DNA of 64,000 nt. It comes from Nitrospirota bacterium (GTDB taxonomy: Bacteria; Nitrospirota; Leptospirillia; Leptospirillales; Leptospirillaceae). The DNA lies in NCBI GenBank assembly GCA_023481175.1, contig JAMCWM010000024.1, positions 19,766 to 83,765 of the forward strand, written 5' to 3'. The translations under genes and the position numbers were made by a program. Shown in pieces: positions 52,878 through 62,531 of the stretch. The notes under the pieces are model-generated. The model was not told the origin of the DNA. It worked only from the letters and a program-made list of their open reading frames with translations, and made no database searches. Position 1 is the first letter of the stretch; every line of letters starts with the position of its first letter.

Positions 52878-55265
52878 ATGGCCAAGGAGCCTGATGACAA
52901 GGAAATCATTGCACTCAATGACTACTGGAACGCGGCCAACTATCTGGCCCTCGGGATGCTCTATCTCCGTGACAACCCCCTTCTGAGGAAGCCTCTCGAA
53001 GCAAGCCATATCAAACCACGCCTGCTGGGCCACTGGGGATCGGATCCCGGACAAAACTTCGTCTGGGTCCATGCTAACCGGCTCATCCGTCGCTACGGTC
53101 TCGATGCACTATACATCAGCGGCCCGGGTCACGGGGCGCCGGCTTCCCTGGCCAATGCCTATCTTGAGGAAACCTATTCGGAGGTCTATCCGGACCGGAG
53201 TCAGGACGAGGAAGGGATGAAAATCTTTTTCCGTCTCTTCTCTCACCCGGGAGGCGTCGGGAGCCATTGCACCCCCGAAACCCCGGGCTCGATCAACGAG
53301 GGCGGGGAGCTGGGATACTCCCTCTCCCACGCCTACGGAGCCGCCTTCGACAATCCCGGCCTTCTCGTCGTAGCGGTGGTGGGAGACGGGGAGGCCGAGA
53401 CAGGCCCTCTGGCCACCTCCTGGCATTCGAACAAGTTTTTGAACCCGATCCGGGACGGGGCCGTCCTTCCGGTCCTTCACCTGAACGGTTACAAGATCGC
53501 CAATCCCACGGTTCTCTCCCGCATCTCCGAGGAAGAACTCCGGAAGCTCTTCGAGGGGTACGGTTATACCCCCCATGTCGTCTCCGGCGACGATCCATTG
53601 TCCATGCACAGACTCATGGCGCGGACAATGGATCGTTGCCTCGCCTTGATACGCTCCATCCAGAATCGGTCGAGGAAGTCGGGAATGGCCGAAAGGGGAC
53701 GCTGGCCAATGATCATCCTGCGGACCCCCAAGGGGTGGACGGCCCCGAAGGAGGTCGACGGCCACCACATCGAGGGATTCTGGCGGGCCCACCAGGTCCC
53801 GGTCACGGATGTCACCACCAATCCCTCTCACCTGAAGATCCTCGAAACATGGCTCAAGAGCTACCGGCCCGAGACCCTTTTCGACACGACGGGGAGACTC
53901 CGGGAAGACCTCAGAACACTTGCGCCCAGGGGCACGCGTCGCATGAGCGCCAACCCCCGTGCCAACGGTGGCCTTCTTCGCGTGCCGCTCAGGCTTCCGG
54001 ACTTCAGACACTACGCCGCCTCCGTTCCCGCCCCGGGCATTCGCGAAGACCAGAACACCTTCATCCTGGGACAGTTTCTCCGGGACGTCATGAAAGAAAA
54101 TCCAGGCAACTTTCGGGTCTTCGGTCCCGACGAGACCGCCTCCAACCGCCTTCAGGCCCTCTACGAAGTCTCCGGAAAGGCCTGGATGGCTGACCGGCTT
54201 CCCGTCGACCAGGACGGAGGCTTCCTTTCCCCGGAGGGACATGTCATGGAGATGTTGAGCGAGCACACTCTGGAGGGGTGGCTGGAGGGCTATCTTCTGA
54301 CCGGGCGCCACGGCCTCATCAACACCTACGAGGCCTTCGCCCATATCATCGATTCCATGGTGAACCAACACGCCAAGTGGCTCGAGAAGGCCCGAACCGA
54401 GGTCTCCTGGAGGGCCCCGGTCGCCTCTCTCAACATCCTCCTGAGTTCGACTGTCTGGCGGCAGGACCACAACGGCTTCACCCACCAGGATCCGGGTTTT
54501 CTTGATATCATCACCAACAAGAGCCCCAATGTCACCCGGATCTACCTTCCCCCGGACGCCAACTGTCTTTTGAGCGTGGCGGACCATTGTCTCCGGAGCA
54601 CCGACTACGTCAATGTCATTGTGGCCGACAAACAGCCTCACCTGCAGTTTTTGTCCATGGAAGAGGCCATCCGACACTGCACCCAGGGGATCGGCTTGTG
54701 GGACTGGGCTTCGAATGACCAGGGGGAAGAGCCCGATGTGGTGATGGCGGCAGCCGGAGACATCGTGACCCTCGAAGCCCTGGCGGCAACCGCTATTCTG
54801 AGGGAACGCTTTCCCGACCTCAGAATCCGTTTCGTCAACGTGGTGGACCTCTTCCGGCTTGTCCCCCAGACGGAGCACCCCCACGGGCTCTCGGACCGTG
54901 ACTTCGACTCTCTCTTCACCAAGGATCGGCCGATCATCTTCAACTTCCACGGCTATCCCTGGCTCATCCACAAGCTGGCCTACCGCCGGACCAACCATGC
55001 GAATCTCCATGTCCGGGGTTATAAGGAACAAGGCTCCATCAACACGCCTCTCCAGCTCGCGATCAATAACCAGATCGACCGCTTCTCCCTGGCCATCGAC
55101 GTGATCGACCGGGTTCCCCGGCTAGAGATGCGGGGCAGCCACGTGAAGGAAGACCTCAAGCGGGAGATCACCCGCCATCTCGACTACGCCCGGACCGAAG
55201 GGACCGACCTCCCCGACGCGGAGGGGTTCCGCTGGCCCTTCGGCACCCCCGGGAAGAGGCCCTGA
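52878..55265 (+). CDS. xfp: phosphoketolase
   Basis: 795 residues. Thiamine-diphosphate enzyme that splits xylulose-5-phosphate (and often fructose-6-phosphate) with phosphate into acetyl phosphate and an aldose phosphate. Motifs: [60 protein letters not shown], and [19 protein letters not shown] for the cofactor diphosphate. The later [12 protein letters not shown] and [14 protein letters not shown] fit the family. AAGGAGG precedes the ATG. Single-substrate versus dual activity cannot be read from the sequence. Confidence 0.95.
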   Translation: MAKEPDDKEIIALNDYWNAANYLALGMLYLRDNPLLRKPLEASHIKPRLLGHWGSDPGQNFVWVHANRLIRRYGLDALYISGPGHGAPASLANAYLEETYSEVYPDRSQDEEGMKIFFRLFSHPGGVGSHCTPETPGSINEGGELGYSLSHAYGAAFDNPGLLVVAVVGDGEAETGPLATSWHSNKFLNPIRDGAVLPVLHLNGYKIANPTVLSRISEEELRKLFEGYGYTPHVVSGDDPLSMHRLMARTMDRCLALIRSIQNRSRKSGMAERGRWPMIILRTPKGWTAPKEVDGHHIEGFWRAHQVPVTDVTTNPSHLKILETWLKSYRPETLFDTTGRLREDLRTLAPRGTRRMSANPRANGGLLRVPLRLPDFRHYAASVPAPGIREDQNTFILGQFLRDVMKENPGNFRVFGPDETASNRLQALYEVSGKAWMADRLPVDQDGGFLSPEGHVMEMLSEHTLEGWLEGYLLTGRHGLINTYEAFAHIIDSMVNQHAKWLEKARTEVSWRAPVASLNILLSSTVWRQDHNGFTHQDPGFLDIITNKSPNVTRIYLPPDANCLLSVADHCLRSTDYVNVIVADKQPHLQFLSMEEAIRHCTQGIGLWDWASNDQGEEPDVVMAAAGDIVTLEALAATAILRERFPDLRIRFVNVVDLFRLVPQTEHPHGLSDRDFDSLFTKDRPIIFNFHGYPWLIHKLAYRRTNHANLHVRGYKEQGSINTPLQLAINNQIDRFSLAIDVIDRVPRLEMRGSHVKEDLKREITRHLDYARTEGTDLPDAEGFRWPFGTPGKRP

Positions 55266-55279
55266 CGAGGCCCGTAGCC

Positions 55280-55927
55280 ATGGCGGACAGACCGGGAGGG
55301 CGTTCGGCCCCCCACTCCCGACGGAGGTCCACCCCAGACCCCGTCTCTCCCCTTCCGGAGGGGGAATTCTTCCTTCCTCCTCCCCTTCCCCGCTCCTTCT
55401 ATGACCGCGAGACTGTCGCCGTGGCCCGGGATCTCCTGGGAAAACAGCTTGTCAGAATCCATGAAGGGGTTGTCCGGAGAGGCCGGATTGTGGAGGTCGA
55501 AGGCTATCTTGGTCCGGAAGACAAGGCCTGCCATTCTGCCCGGGGAATGACACCCCGGACGAAAGTCATGTTCGGCCCGCCGGGCCACGCCTACGTCTAC
55601 ATGATCTACGGGATGTATTTCTGCATGAACGTGGTGACGGAGGCGGAGGGTCGGGCCTGTGCGGTCCTGATTCGGGCCCTCGAACCCCTTTCGGGTCTTT
55701 CCGACAAGACCCGAGGCCCCGGCCTTCTTTGCAGGGCGATGGGAATCGACCGCTCCCTGAACGGCCACGACCTGACCTGCGAACCCTTTTATGTGGCCGA
55801 CGATCCCTCCTTCCCGGTCGGAGAGATCGTGGCCCGGCCACGGATCGGGGTTGGCTATGCCGAAGAATGGACCGACCGCCCTCTCCGATTTTACCTCTCC
55901 GTGAACTCCTTCATCTCGAAACGCTGA
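55280..55927 (+). CDS. 3-methyladenine DNA glycosylase (AAG/Mpg family)
   Basis: 215 residues. Excises alkylated purines. Catalytic Glu in RIVEVEGYLGPEDKACHSAR, and a MTPRTKVMFGPPGHAYVYMI block, then YGMYFCMNVVT. The first 35 residues are Arg/Pro-rich and are often shorter in the family; a start near residue 36 is possible but lacks a good site. It is 14 bp after phosphoketolase, probably by convenience. Confidence 0.92.
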   Translation: MADRPGGRSAPHSRRRSTPDPVSPLPEGEFFLPPPLPRSFYDRETVAVARDLLGKQLVRIHEGVVRRGRIVEVEGYLGPEDKACHSARGMTPRTKVMFGPPGHAYVYMIYGMYFCMNVVTEAEGRACAVLIRALEPLSGLSDKTRGPGLLCRAMGIDRSLNGHDLTCEPFYVADDPSFPVGEIVARPRIGVGYAEEWTDRPLRFYLSVNSFISKR

Positions 55928-56025
55928 ACAAAGATCCGACCAGACCTATCCTTGACATTCGACGGCCGCGGGGATAATCGAATCCGGCCCGGACCCGCTT
56001 ACCCCCGAATTCTCCGAGCCGGCCT

Positions 56026-57372
56026 TCACTCCGGAAGGTCGAGAGAGCCGATCTCGCCGATCGCGACGACGTGCTCTTCCTCCCCCTTTCCTCCTTTGTC
56101 CCTGTCCACAACCTCTGGAGCCGGACGCACGGCCAGCAACGCCAGGAAGGTGATCACGGCGGTGGCACAAAGATAATAGCCCACTTTGGAAATTCCGTGG
56201 GTCATCGCCAGTCGGGTGGCGATGTAGGGCGCCGGGGAGGCGCCGACGATTCCTGCCAGATTGAAGGCCAGGGAGGCGCCGGTGTAGCGGACCGGGGTGG
56301 AGAAGAGCTCGGCGAGGACGGTCCCGGCCGGACCGTAGGTGAGACCGATGACGGCGAAGCCGGCCAGGAAAAAGAGAAGAATGCGTCCGGTCTGGTGCGG
56401 GACCATCAGGGAACCGAAGACCAGTCCGAAGAGAAAGATGAGGACGGTCGCGACGAGCATCGCCTCCCGGGCGCTTCGCCGGTCGGCATAGCGGGCCGAC
56501 ACGGGGATCAGGAGAGCGAAGAAGAGAACCCCGGCCATCTGGAGCAGGAGGAAGCTCTCCCGGGAATAGCCGAGACGGGTCGTCCCCCATCCCAGGGCGA
56601 AGACGGTCATCAGGTAGAAAAGGACAAAGGTGGACAAGAGGGAGAAGACCCCGGCAAGAAGAGGGCCCGCATGATGGCGGAGGACGGAGAGGACGGGAAG
56701 GCGGACCCGCTCTCCCCGTTCCAGGAATCTCCTGAAATCAGGTGTTTCGAGGATCCGCAGACGGATCCAGAGCCCCACCATCACCAGAAGGGCGCTCAGC
56801 AGAAAGGGAATGCGCCATCCCCAGTCCGAAAAAGAATCCCGGGTGGTGAAATGGGAGAGAAGCAGAAAGACCCCGGTGGAGAGGATGAAGCCGGCCGGAG
56901 CCCCGAGTTGGGGAAACATGCCGTACCAGGCCCGCTTGCCGGGAGGGGCATTTTCGGTGGCGAGAAGGACCGCCCCCCCCCACTCTCCCCCCAGACCGAT
57001 CCCCTGTCCCAGGCGGCAGAGAGCCAGAAGGAGGGGGGCCATCAGGCCGACAGATCCGTAGGTGGGCAGGAGCCCGATCGTCACCGTCGAAATCCCCATC
57101 GTCAGGAGCGAGGCCACGAGAGTGGCCTTTCGCCCCACGCGGTCTCCGAAGTGGCCGAAAAGGACCGCTCCGACCGGACGGGTCAGAAAGGCTAAAGCGA
57201 AGGTGGCCAGGGATTGGAGCGTCGCGGCGGCGGGATTTCCGGGAGGGAAGAAAAGGGATGGAAAGACCAGGACCGAAGCGGTGGCGAAGATATAGAAGTC
57301 GAAAAATTCAATGGTGGTTCCGACGAGGCTGGCCAGAAGGATCTGGCCCCTGGAGGCAGATGGGTTTTTCAT
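56026..57372 (-). CDS. MFS transporter, metabolite:H+ symporter type
   Basis: 448 residues with twelve membrane helices. The MHS group signature is GTTIEFFDFYIFATASVLVF near the start and the loop GHFGDRVGRKATLVAS between helices 2 and 3; GLGGEWGGAVLLATENAP follows. Members move citrate, shikimate, proline or ketoglutarate with protons; substrate unknown. The C-terminus is hydrophilic. Its ATG shares bases with the stop of the nuclease remnant upstream by chance. Confidence 0.9.
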   Translation of the reverse strand: MKNPSASRGQILLASLVGTTIEFFDFYIFATASVLVFPSLFFPPGNPAAATLQSLATFALAFLTRPVGAVLFGHFGDRVGRKATLVASLLTMGISTVTIGLLPTYGSVGLMAPLLLALCRLGQGIGLGGEWGGAVLLATENAPPGKRAWYGMFPQLGAPAGFILSTGVFLLLSHFTTRDSFSDWGWRIPFLLSALLVMVGLWIRLRILETPDFRRFLERGERVRLPVLSVLRHHAGPLLAGVFSLLSTFVLFYLMTVFALGWGTTRLGYSRESFLLLQMAGVLFFALLIPVSARYADRRSAREAMLVATVLIFLFGLVFGSLMVPHQTGRILLFFLAGFAVIGLTYGPAGTVLAELFSTPVRYTGASLAFNLAGIVGASPAPYIATRLAMTHGISKVGYYLCATAVITFLALLAVRPAPEVVDRDKGGKGEEEHVVAIGEIGSLDLPE

Positions 57373-57638
57373 CCTTTGCGCACATTGGAGACTTCGGCGT
57401 TTACTCCGGGGAGAAATGCGCCCTCCTTATCTGTTGATCGTTGCCATGAATATCCGTACCCGTCGGCTCTCTGAAGGAGCCGACAGAGTTTGTGGGAGAT
57501 CCCCTGGACGACTCCGGATCCGGTCTGGATATTGAAGCTTCCGGATCTCCGGACGGCCATGCGACCGAGCCAGGTTCCGGCCTTCTTGCCCTTCGCCACA
57601 ACGGCCCGGACCAGATCCCCGGTGGCAAATCCGAGTCG
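57369..57638 (-). pseudogene. iscB: C-terminal remnant of an IscB-type (RRXRR/HNH) nuclease
   Basis: Minus strand reads RLGFATGDLVRAVVAKG, then LGRMAVRRSGSFNIQT, VQGISHKLCRLLQRADGYGY. The order fGFxTGDxVRAVVxKG, GRxAVRxxGSFNI, GIxxxxCxxLxRADGYxY is typical of the C-terminal domain of IscB proteins, the transposon nuclease ancestors of Cas9. RuvC, bridge helix and HNH regions are absent. The frame runs on about 25 codons past the normal end. It cannot be an active nuclease. Confidence 0.65.
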
Positions 57639-57639
57639 A

Positions 57640-57709
57640 GTAGCCAAGGACCGTTGCCGATCCCCAGCCCTCTAAGAATCGCCCGTGCGACTTTCACCGC
57701 AGGCGGCTC
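57640..57709 (-). mobile_element. group II intron 3' end: domain V and VI
   Basis: The minus strand at 57709-57676 is a 34-nt unit starting GAGCCG and ending GATTC, with the internal TGCGGTGAAAGTCGCACG. It matches the canonical 34-nt domain V fold: lower stem, GAAA loop and two-base bulge, with AGC triad positions 2-4. One lower-stem pair is a C-A mismatch. A domain VI-like stretch follows to CTAC at 57643-57640, the expected 3' splice end. Immediately after comes the nuclease remnant. Confidence 0.75.
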
Positions 57710-57899
57710 AAGCCTTTCGTGAGGCCCCTTTCTTCCGAAGGAACCCGGCGGCCTTTTGAAACAGAGAGTGTGCGGCATCCTGAACCTGTTCCAAAAGAGA
57801 AATTCTTCCCTTGGTCTCTTTCTTGAGTTGCTCGCGCTTCTCGAAGTACTCGGTCCAGGTGGGGTCGAAAGTTTCCCTCTTATCACCCCTTTTGGTCAA
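57708..57899 (-). pseudogene. tail of a group II intron-encoded protein
   Basis: 63 codons from a TTG at 57899; the frame is open to about 57965 upstream. It contains TKRGDKRETFDPTWTEYFEKR; a DPxWxxYFexR segment is characteristic of the C-terminal region of intron-encoded reverse transcriptases. The stop overlaps the first bases of domain V, where such genes normally end. The reverse transcriptase and maturase parts are missing. Confidence 0.5.
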
Positions 57900-58272
57900 T
57901 GGAATCCCCTTTCCTTCAAGACGGGGTAGTTGACTGTCAAAAAAATTTAGAGGGTGGAGTCAAAAGGACCCTAACGCCGGAGAGTCCGGGCCAGACTCAC
58001 AATACGGGAAAAAAAAGCCAGGGGCAAGATGGAAGGCATGACGAAAAAGGGGCTTCCCCCAGAGAGGAGCTGACCCGAGACTCTGGACAGGCCAGGAAAT
58101 TCGAGTTTTTTGATTGCAACACGGCATCGGATGAAGCTACGGATCCCCTTCCTGACGGGAACAGGGCCTCCGAGCGGACCATTTACTCGATCTGAATGGT
58201 CTTCCAATCTTGACAGAGGGCCGAAAAGGTGTCATTAGATAATAAATAAAATTAACAGAGAAAGGGGGGCTT
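57900..58272. other. intergenic stretch upstream of the hybrid kinase
   Basis: About 370 bases with lower GC. TTGACA occurs at 58210-58215 on the plus strand; a 17-base spacing gives only CATTAG, while TAGATA/GATAAT lie 20-22 bases away, so promoter use is uncertain. No further intron or transposon coding sequence was recognised. Confidence 0.35.
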
Positions 58273-61014
58273 GTGGCAAAAGAGCTTTCCACGGAACGGC
58301 TTCTTCCCTTTGGCATCGGGGCCGCCACCCTGGCGCTTCTGGTCGTCGGAATTCTCGCCTTCCGCATGACCTCCTCCTATCGGAACGCCTCCCGGGGGAT
58401 CGACCACACCCAGACTGTTCTCCGGAGTCTGGACCGCGCCTGGGCCCTCATCAATGAATCCGAAACCGCCCAGAGGGGCTATTTCCTGACTCAAAGCCCT
58501 CTTTACCTGCATCAACGCCAGGAGGCCATCCGCGGCTTCAGGGATGTCCTCAAGAATCTCCCGGAAGAAGTCGCCGACAACACGCTCGAAGAACAGCGGG
58601 CGATCGCCCTGCAGCGCCACGCCGAGATCCGTCTGCAACAGCTTGACGAGGTCTTGCTGGACTTTTCCAGGAAGGGCCTTCCGGCCACCCGCTCCCTTCT
58701 TCGGAGAGGTCAGGGGGTTCCCGAAATGGAGGCAATCCATGACCTCATTCGGGGAATGCGCTCGACTGAAACTCTTCTTCTGCGCGCCCGGCGGGCGGCG
58801 GCCGAGAAGGCCTGGGGAAGAGCCCTCGAGATCATCGGATCGACAGCGATCCTTCTCATCGCCCTTCTGGCCGGAGCTTTCTGGAAAATTCGCTTCGAGA
58901 TGCGGGAGCGCCGGGAAACCAATGAGTCCTTGGAAGAATCCCTTCGAATAGAAAGCAGCCAAGGGGAGATTCTTGCTCTTTTCAGCGGTTCCGAAGGGGA
59001 AATTTCGGAGATCCTGACCAAAACCCTCGAAATCCTGGCGCGCTATCATCCCTTTCCAGTTTCCGCCTTCTATTCCTATGACGAATGGAAAGGAGAGTTC
59101 AGTCTTTTATCCCGCCGGGGAACCGGTGGGGAGATCCGAACCCGCTTCCTGAGAAACGAGGGGCTTTTGGGAGAAGCGGCCAACGGAGAAGGACTTCTCC
59201 GTCTTCCGGGTCCCCCTGAGGAGCCGGGATTTTGGGTGGAGACCGGAATCGCCCGAATCCAACCCTCGGAGCTCTCCCTTGTTCCTGTCCGCTACCAGGG
59301 GAAGCTCTTCGGAGTTCTCGTGTTGGCCTCTCTTAGCCCCTTGAGAATTGCGAGAGCGCGATTTCTCGAAAAACTGGGACTTGAGCTTGGGGCCGCCTTG
59401 AACAACTTCGAGCAGAAGGAACTGCTCCGGACCATGGCTTCAGAGCTTCGCCGACAGAGCGAGGAACTTCTGGAGAAAAATCGGCTCCTCCAAAAGGCCG
59501 ATAACGCCAAATCGGACTTTCTGGCCAACATGTCCCATGAGCTCAGAACCCCCTTGAATGCCATCATCGGCTTCTCCGAACTCCTGAAGGACGGAATTCT
59601 GGGGGATCTCGGACCCGGACAGAAGGATGCGGCCAAAGACATCCACGACAGCGGCCAGCATCTTCTCTCCCTGATCAACGACATCCTGGACCTCTCCAAG
59701 GTCGAAGCCGGCATGATGCCTCTGGAACTTGAGGAGGTCTGGATCCCGGAGATTCTCCACGGGGCCCTGGGGATTGTCCGTGAAAAGGCCACCGCCCGCC
59801 GTCTCCGACTGGAAGAGCACGTGGACCCGGATCTTCCTCCTCTCTATCTCGATCCCCGGAAAATTCGTCAAATTTTGTACAACCTCCTCTCGAACGCAGT
59901 CAAGTTCACCAACGAAGGGGGTAAAGTCCGAATGGAAGGCCACCGCCACTGTTCCCCGACAGGTGCGGAGTTCGGGGCCTTTCCTTGCTGGCTCGAAATC
60001 CGTGTCTCCGATACTGGCATCGGTATCGCTCCCTCAGATCTTGACCGTCTCTTCCAGCCCTTCGTCCAGGCAGAAAGCGGGCTCGACCGAAACTACGAGG
60101 GGACCGGACTCGGTCTCTCCCTGGTGAAACGGCTTGCAGAACTCCACGGAGGCCGGGTCACAGTCGAGAGCATCCTCGGTCAGGGATCGACCTTCCATGT
60201 CTGGCTCCCCTGGCGAGAGCGTCCCTCCGGCCCCGGGAACGAGAAGAGGACTCCTGATCGGAATGAACGGATGGCCCTTCTGGCAGAAAGCGAGGATGCG
60301 CCTGCCCAGCTTCTCGAAGAATTTCTGAAGGGGGAAGGTTTCTCGGTTCTCAGGGCCCGGGATTGGGACGAACTTCAAGAGAAAGCCAGGGCCCTCTGTC
60401 CCGACCTCATGGTGATGGGGATCGACCTTTCGGGAACGGGGTCCTGGGACTTCCTCGAGATCCTGAGGCAGGATCCCTCCCTTTCCGGGATTCCGCTGGT
60501 GATCACCTGCTTCGACCCGGAACGGCGGTCCGGGTTTTCCCTGGGGAGCGTGCAGATCCTTCAGAAGCCCGTCGAATTCCGCGAGCTCAGGCAGGCGCTG
60601 GAAACGCTCGGATTTGCCTCTTCCCAAATTCCTCCTCCACGGATCCTCGTCGCCGATGACGACCCGCGGGCCGTGGAGATCCTCCGGCGGCAGCTTCAGG
60701 GGGCCGGCTACGAGGTCCTGTCGGCCTATGGAGGCCAGGACGCGATCCTGATGGCCCGGAATTTTCCTCCCAAGCTCATGCTCCTGGACCTGATGATGCC
60801 GGAGGTCAGCGGATTCGACGTCGTGGAGGCTCTCCAGAAGGATCCGGAGACCCAGAACCTTCCCGTGCTGATCATGACGGCCAAGGTGGTCACGCAGGAA
60901 GACCGGCGCCGTCTGAACGGCCATATCCTCAAGATCATGGACAAAGCCGGTTTCGACCCGGGACGCTTCCTGGGGGAAGTCCGCCGAGCCCTTGTCCTGA
61001 CCCGGGAGGGATGA
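58273..61014 (+). CDS. hybrid histidine kinase with CHASE3, GAF and two receiver domains
   Basis: 913 residues. Two membrane helices (about 13-30 and 195-215) flank a periplasmic CHASE3-like helical domain (NESETAQRGYFLTQSPLYL). A GAF-like domain follows (about 240-380). HisKA has FLANMSHELRTPLNAIIGFS; the ATPase has NLLSNAVKFTNEGG, DTGIGIAPSDLDRLFQPF and GTGLGLSLVKRLAELHGG. The first receiver (about 675-780) lacks the acidic pair and reads LMVMGIDLSGTG at the phospho-site, so it is degenerate. The second is normal (ILVADDDPRAV, LMLLDLMMPEVSG), except for KIMDKAG replacing the usual KP. GTG start after GAAAGGGGGG. Confidence 0.9.
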   Translation: MAKELSTERLLPFGIGAATLALLVVGILAFRMTSSYRNASRGIDHTQTVLRSLDRAWALINESETAQRGYFLTQSPLYLHQRQEAIRGFRDVLKNLPEEVADNTLEEQRAIALQRHAEIRLQQLDEVLLDFSRKGLPATRSLLRRGQGVPEMEAIHDLIRGMRSTETLLLRARRAAAEKAWGRALEIIGSTAILLIALLAGAFWKIRFEMRERRETNESLEESLRIESSQGEILALFSGSEGEISEILTKTLEILARYHPFPVSAFYSYDEWKGEFSLLSRRGTGGEIRTRFLRNEGLLGEAANGEGLLRLPGPPEEPGFWVETGIARIQPSELSLVPVRYQGKLFGVLVLASLSPLRIARARFLEKLGLELGAALNNFEQKELLRTMASELRRQSEELLEKNRLLQKADNAKSDFLANMSHELRTPLNAIIGFSELLKDGILGDLGPGQKDAAKDIHDSGQHLLSLINDILDLSKVEAGMMPLELEEVWIPEILHGALGIVREKATARRLRLEEHVDPDLPPLYLDPRKIRQILYNLLSNAVKFTNEGGKVRMEGHRHCSPTGAEFGAFPCWLEIRVSDTGIGIAPSDLDRLFQPFVQAESGLDRNYEGTGLGLSLVKRLAELHGGRVTVESILGQGSTFHVWLPWRERPSGPGNEKRTPDRNERMALLAESEDAPAQLLEEFLKGEGFSVLRARDWDELQEKARALCPDLMVMGIDLSGTGSWDFLEILRQDPSLSGIPLVITCFDPERRSGFSLGSVQILQKPVEFRELRQALETLGFASSQIPPPRILVADDDPRAVEILRRQLQGAGYEVLSAYGGQDAILMARNFPPKLMLLDLMMPEVSGFDVVEALQKDPETQNLPVLIMTAKVVTQEDRRRLNGHILKIMDKAGFDPGRFLGEVRRALVLTREG

Positions 61015-61409
61015 TGGACGATCCAGGCCTCCCCCGGATCCTGATCGTCGAGGACAACCCCGCCAACCGCAAGTTGGCCGAAATCATCCTGATGAACGCC
61101 GGCTATCGGACGCTGACCGCCCAGGACGGCTTGCAAGGCCTTGCCGAGGCCCGACGTCTCCGCCCCGAGCTCATCCTTCTCGACATTCAGCTTCCGGGTC
61201 TGGATGGCCTGACAATCGCCCGCCTTCTCAAGAGTGATCCGGAGACCCGGGCCATCCCCATCATCGCCATGACCTCTCTGGCCATGAAGGGTGACGAGGA
61301 ACGCATCCTTACCTCCGGATGCGACGCCTATCTCAGCAAGCCCGTCGGAAGGGCCCTTCTTCTCGAATCCCTCTCCCGGCTTATCCCCAAGGGAACCGCC
61401 GATGGCTGA
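61011..61409 (+). CDS. single-domain response regulator
   Basis: 132 residues. Receiver with ILIVEDNPANRKLAEIIL, phospho-site LILLDIQLPGLDG, MTSLAM and YLSKPV, the DivK-like type. Start overlaps the kinase stop (ATGA). It overlaps the HD-GYP gene by 8 bp. Likely shuttles phosphate from the kinase. Confidence 0.93.
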   Translation: MMDDPGLPRILIVEDNPANRKLAEIILMNAGYRTLTAQDGLQGLAEARRLRPELILLDIQLPGLDGLTIARLLKSDPETRAIPIIAMTSLAMKGDEERILTSGCDAYLSKPVGRALLLESLSRLIPKGTADG

Positions 61410-62475
61410 TCCGAAATTCCGTATTCTTGTCGTGGACGACGAAAGGAGCAGCCGTCGTCTCCTCGAGGCCCTGCTCCAGGCGGAATCCTATGCCGTCGAG
61501 ACTGCGGAAAGCGCCCGGGATGCCCTGGACATCCTGGAGCAGAGTCCGGTCCCCGATGCCATCCTGACGGACGGGATGATGCCGGGGATGACAGGATTCG
61601 ATTTCGCGGCTCGCCTCAAGGCGGACAAACGGACCCGCTCCATTCCGGTCATCATCGTCACGGCGATCGACGACCGGGAGGTCCGGCTTCGGGCCCTGGA
61701 ATCCGGCGTCGAGGATTTTTTGCTGAAACCGGTCGACCGGGCTGAACTCAAGGTTCGACTCCGGAACATCCTCCGTCTCAAGGAACAAGGGGAGCGGATC
61801 CGCAGAAACAACGAAATTCTCGAAGACACCGTCCGTCATCGCACAGCCCAGCTTCACGAAAGTTACCTCGAAACCATCCGGACGTTGATCCGGGCCGCCG
61901 AAAAAAAGGACGAAGAGACCGGCGCGCATATTCAGCGCATCTCCCACTACTGTAAGGAAATGGCAGAAAAACTGGGGATGCCGGACGACTTTGTGCGAAC
62001 CATCTTTGTCTCAAGTCCGATGCACGACGTAGGCAAGATCGGAATTTCCGACCGGATTCTTCTCAAGAATGGGCCACTCTCGGCCGACGAGTGGAACATC
62101 ATGCGCACGCACACCACCCTGGGAGCCAACATCATCGGCAAGGACAATCCATCTCCCGAACTTCGGATGGGGCGGGACATCGCCCTGGGCCACCACGAAC
62201 GCTGGGACGGGAGCGGCTATCCCCGGGGGCTTCAAGGTGAAGACATTCCCCTGTGTGCCCGGATCATGGCCCTGGCCGACGTCTATGACGCTCTCAGGAG
62301 CCGTCGTCCTTACAAGGAGCCCTTCGACCACCAGACGGCCATCGAGATCATCCAGAAAGGTGACGCCCGGGTCCGGCCGGAACACTTCGACCCGGCTCTC
62401 CTTTCGCTCTTCCCCCGAGCGGCCCCGGCATTTGCGGAGTATTTCGATTCCCTGAGTACCGGATCCGGCGCCTAG
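61402..62475 (+). CDS. RpfG-type response regulator with HD-GYP domain
   Basis: 357 residues. Receiver 1-125 (ILVVDDERSSRRLLEALL, LTDGMMPGMTG, KPVDRAELKVRL), coiled linker, then HD-GYP phosphodiesterase domain: ETGAHIQRISHYCKEMAEKL, PMHDVGKIGISDRIL, ALGHHERWDGSGYPRGL and IMALADVYDALRSRRPYKE. All metal-binding motifs are present, so c-di-GMP degradation is expected. The ATG at 61402 is used; earlier in-frame starts lie inside the receiver gene. Confidence 0.93.
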   Translation: MADPKFRILVVDDERSSRRLLEALLQAESYAVETAESARDALDILEQSPVPDAILTDGMMPGMTGFDFAARLKADKRTRSIPVIIVTAIDDREVRLRALESGVEDFLLKPVDRAELKVRLRNILRLKEQGERIRRNNEILEDTVRHRTAQLHESYLETIRTLIRAAEKKDEETGAHIQRISHYCKEMAEKLGMPDDFVRTIFVSSPMHDVGKIGISDRILLKNGPLSADEWNIMRTHTTLGANIIGKDNPSPELRMGRDIALGHHERWDGSGYPRGLQGEDIPLCARIMALADVYDALRSRRPYKEPFDHQTAIEIIQKGDARVRPEHFDPALLSLFPRAAPAFAEYFDSLSTGSGA

Positions 62476-62531
62476 GCCAAAGGTCGATCCGAAGTCCCGG
62501 AGGTCCCCGGAGGTCATCAGGACGTGCCGGC

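Noticed and set aside
53109..55031. 640-codon open frame antisense to phosphoketolase
   Set aside because: It mirrors a GC-rich real gene with strong family motifs on the plus strand; its own product has no domain and unnatural composition.
57401..57886. 161-codon minus-strand frame through domain V
   Set aside because: It translates the RNA structure of the intron; not protein-like.
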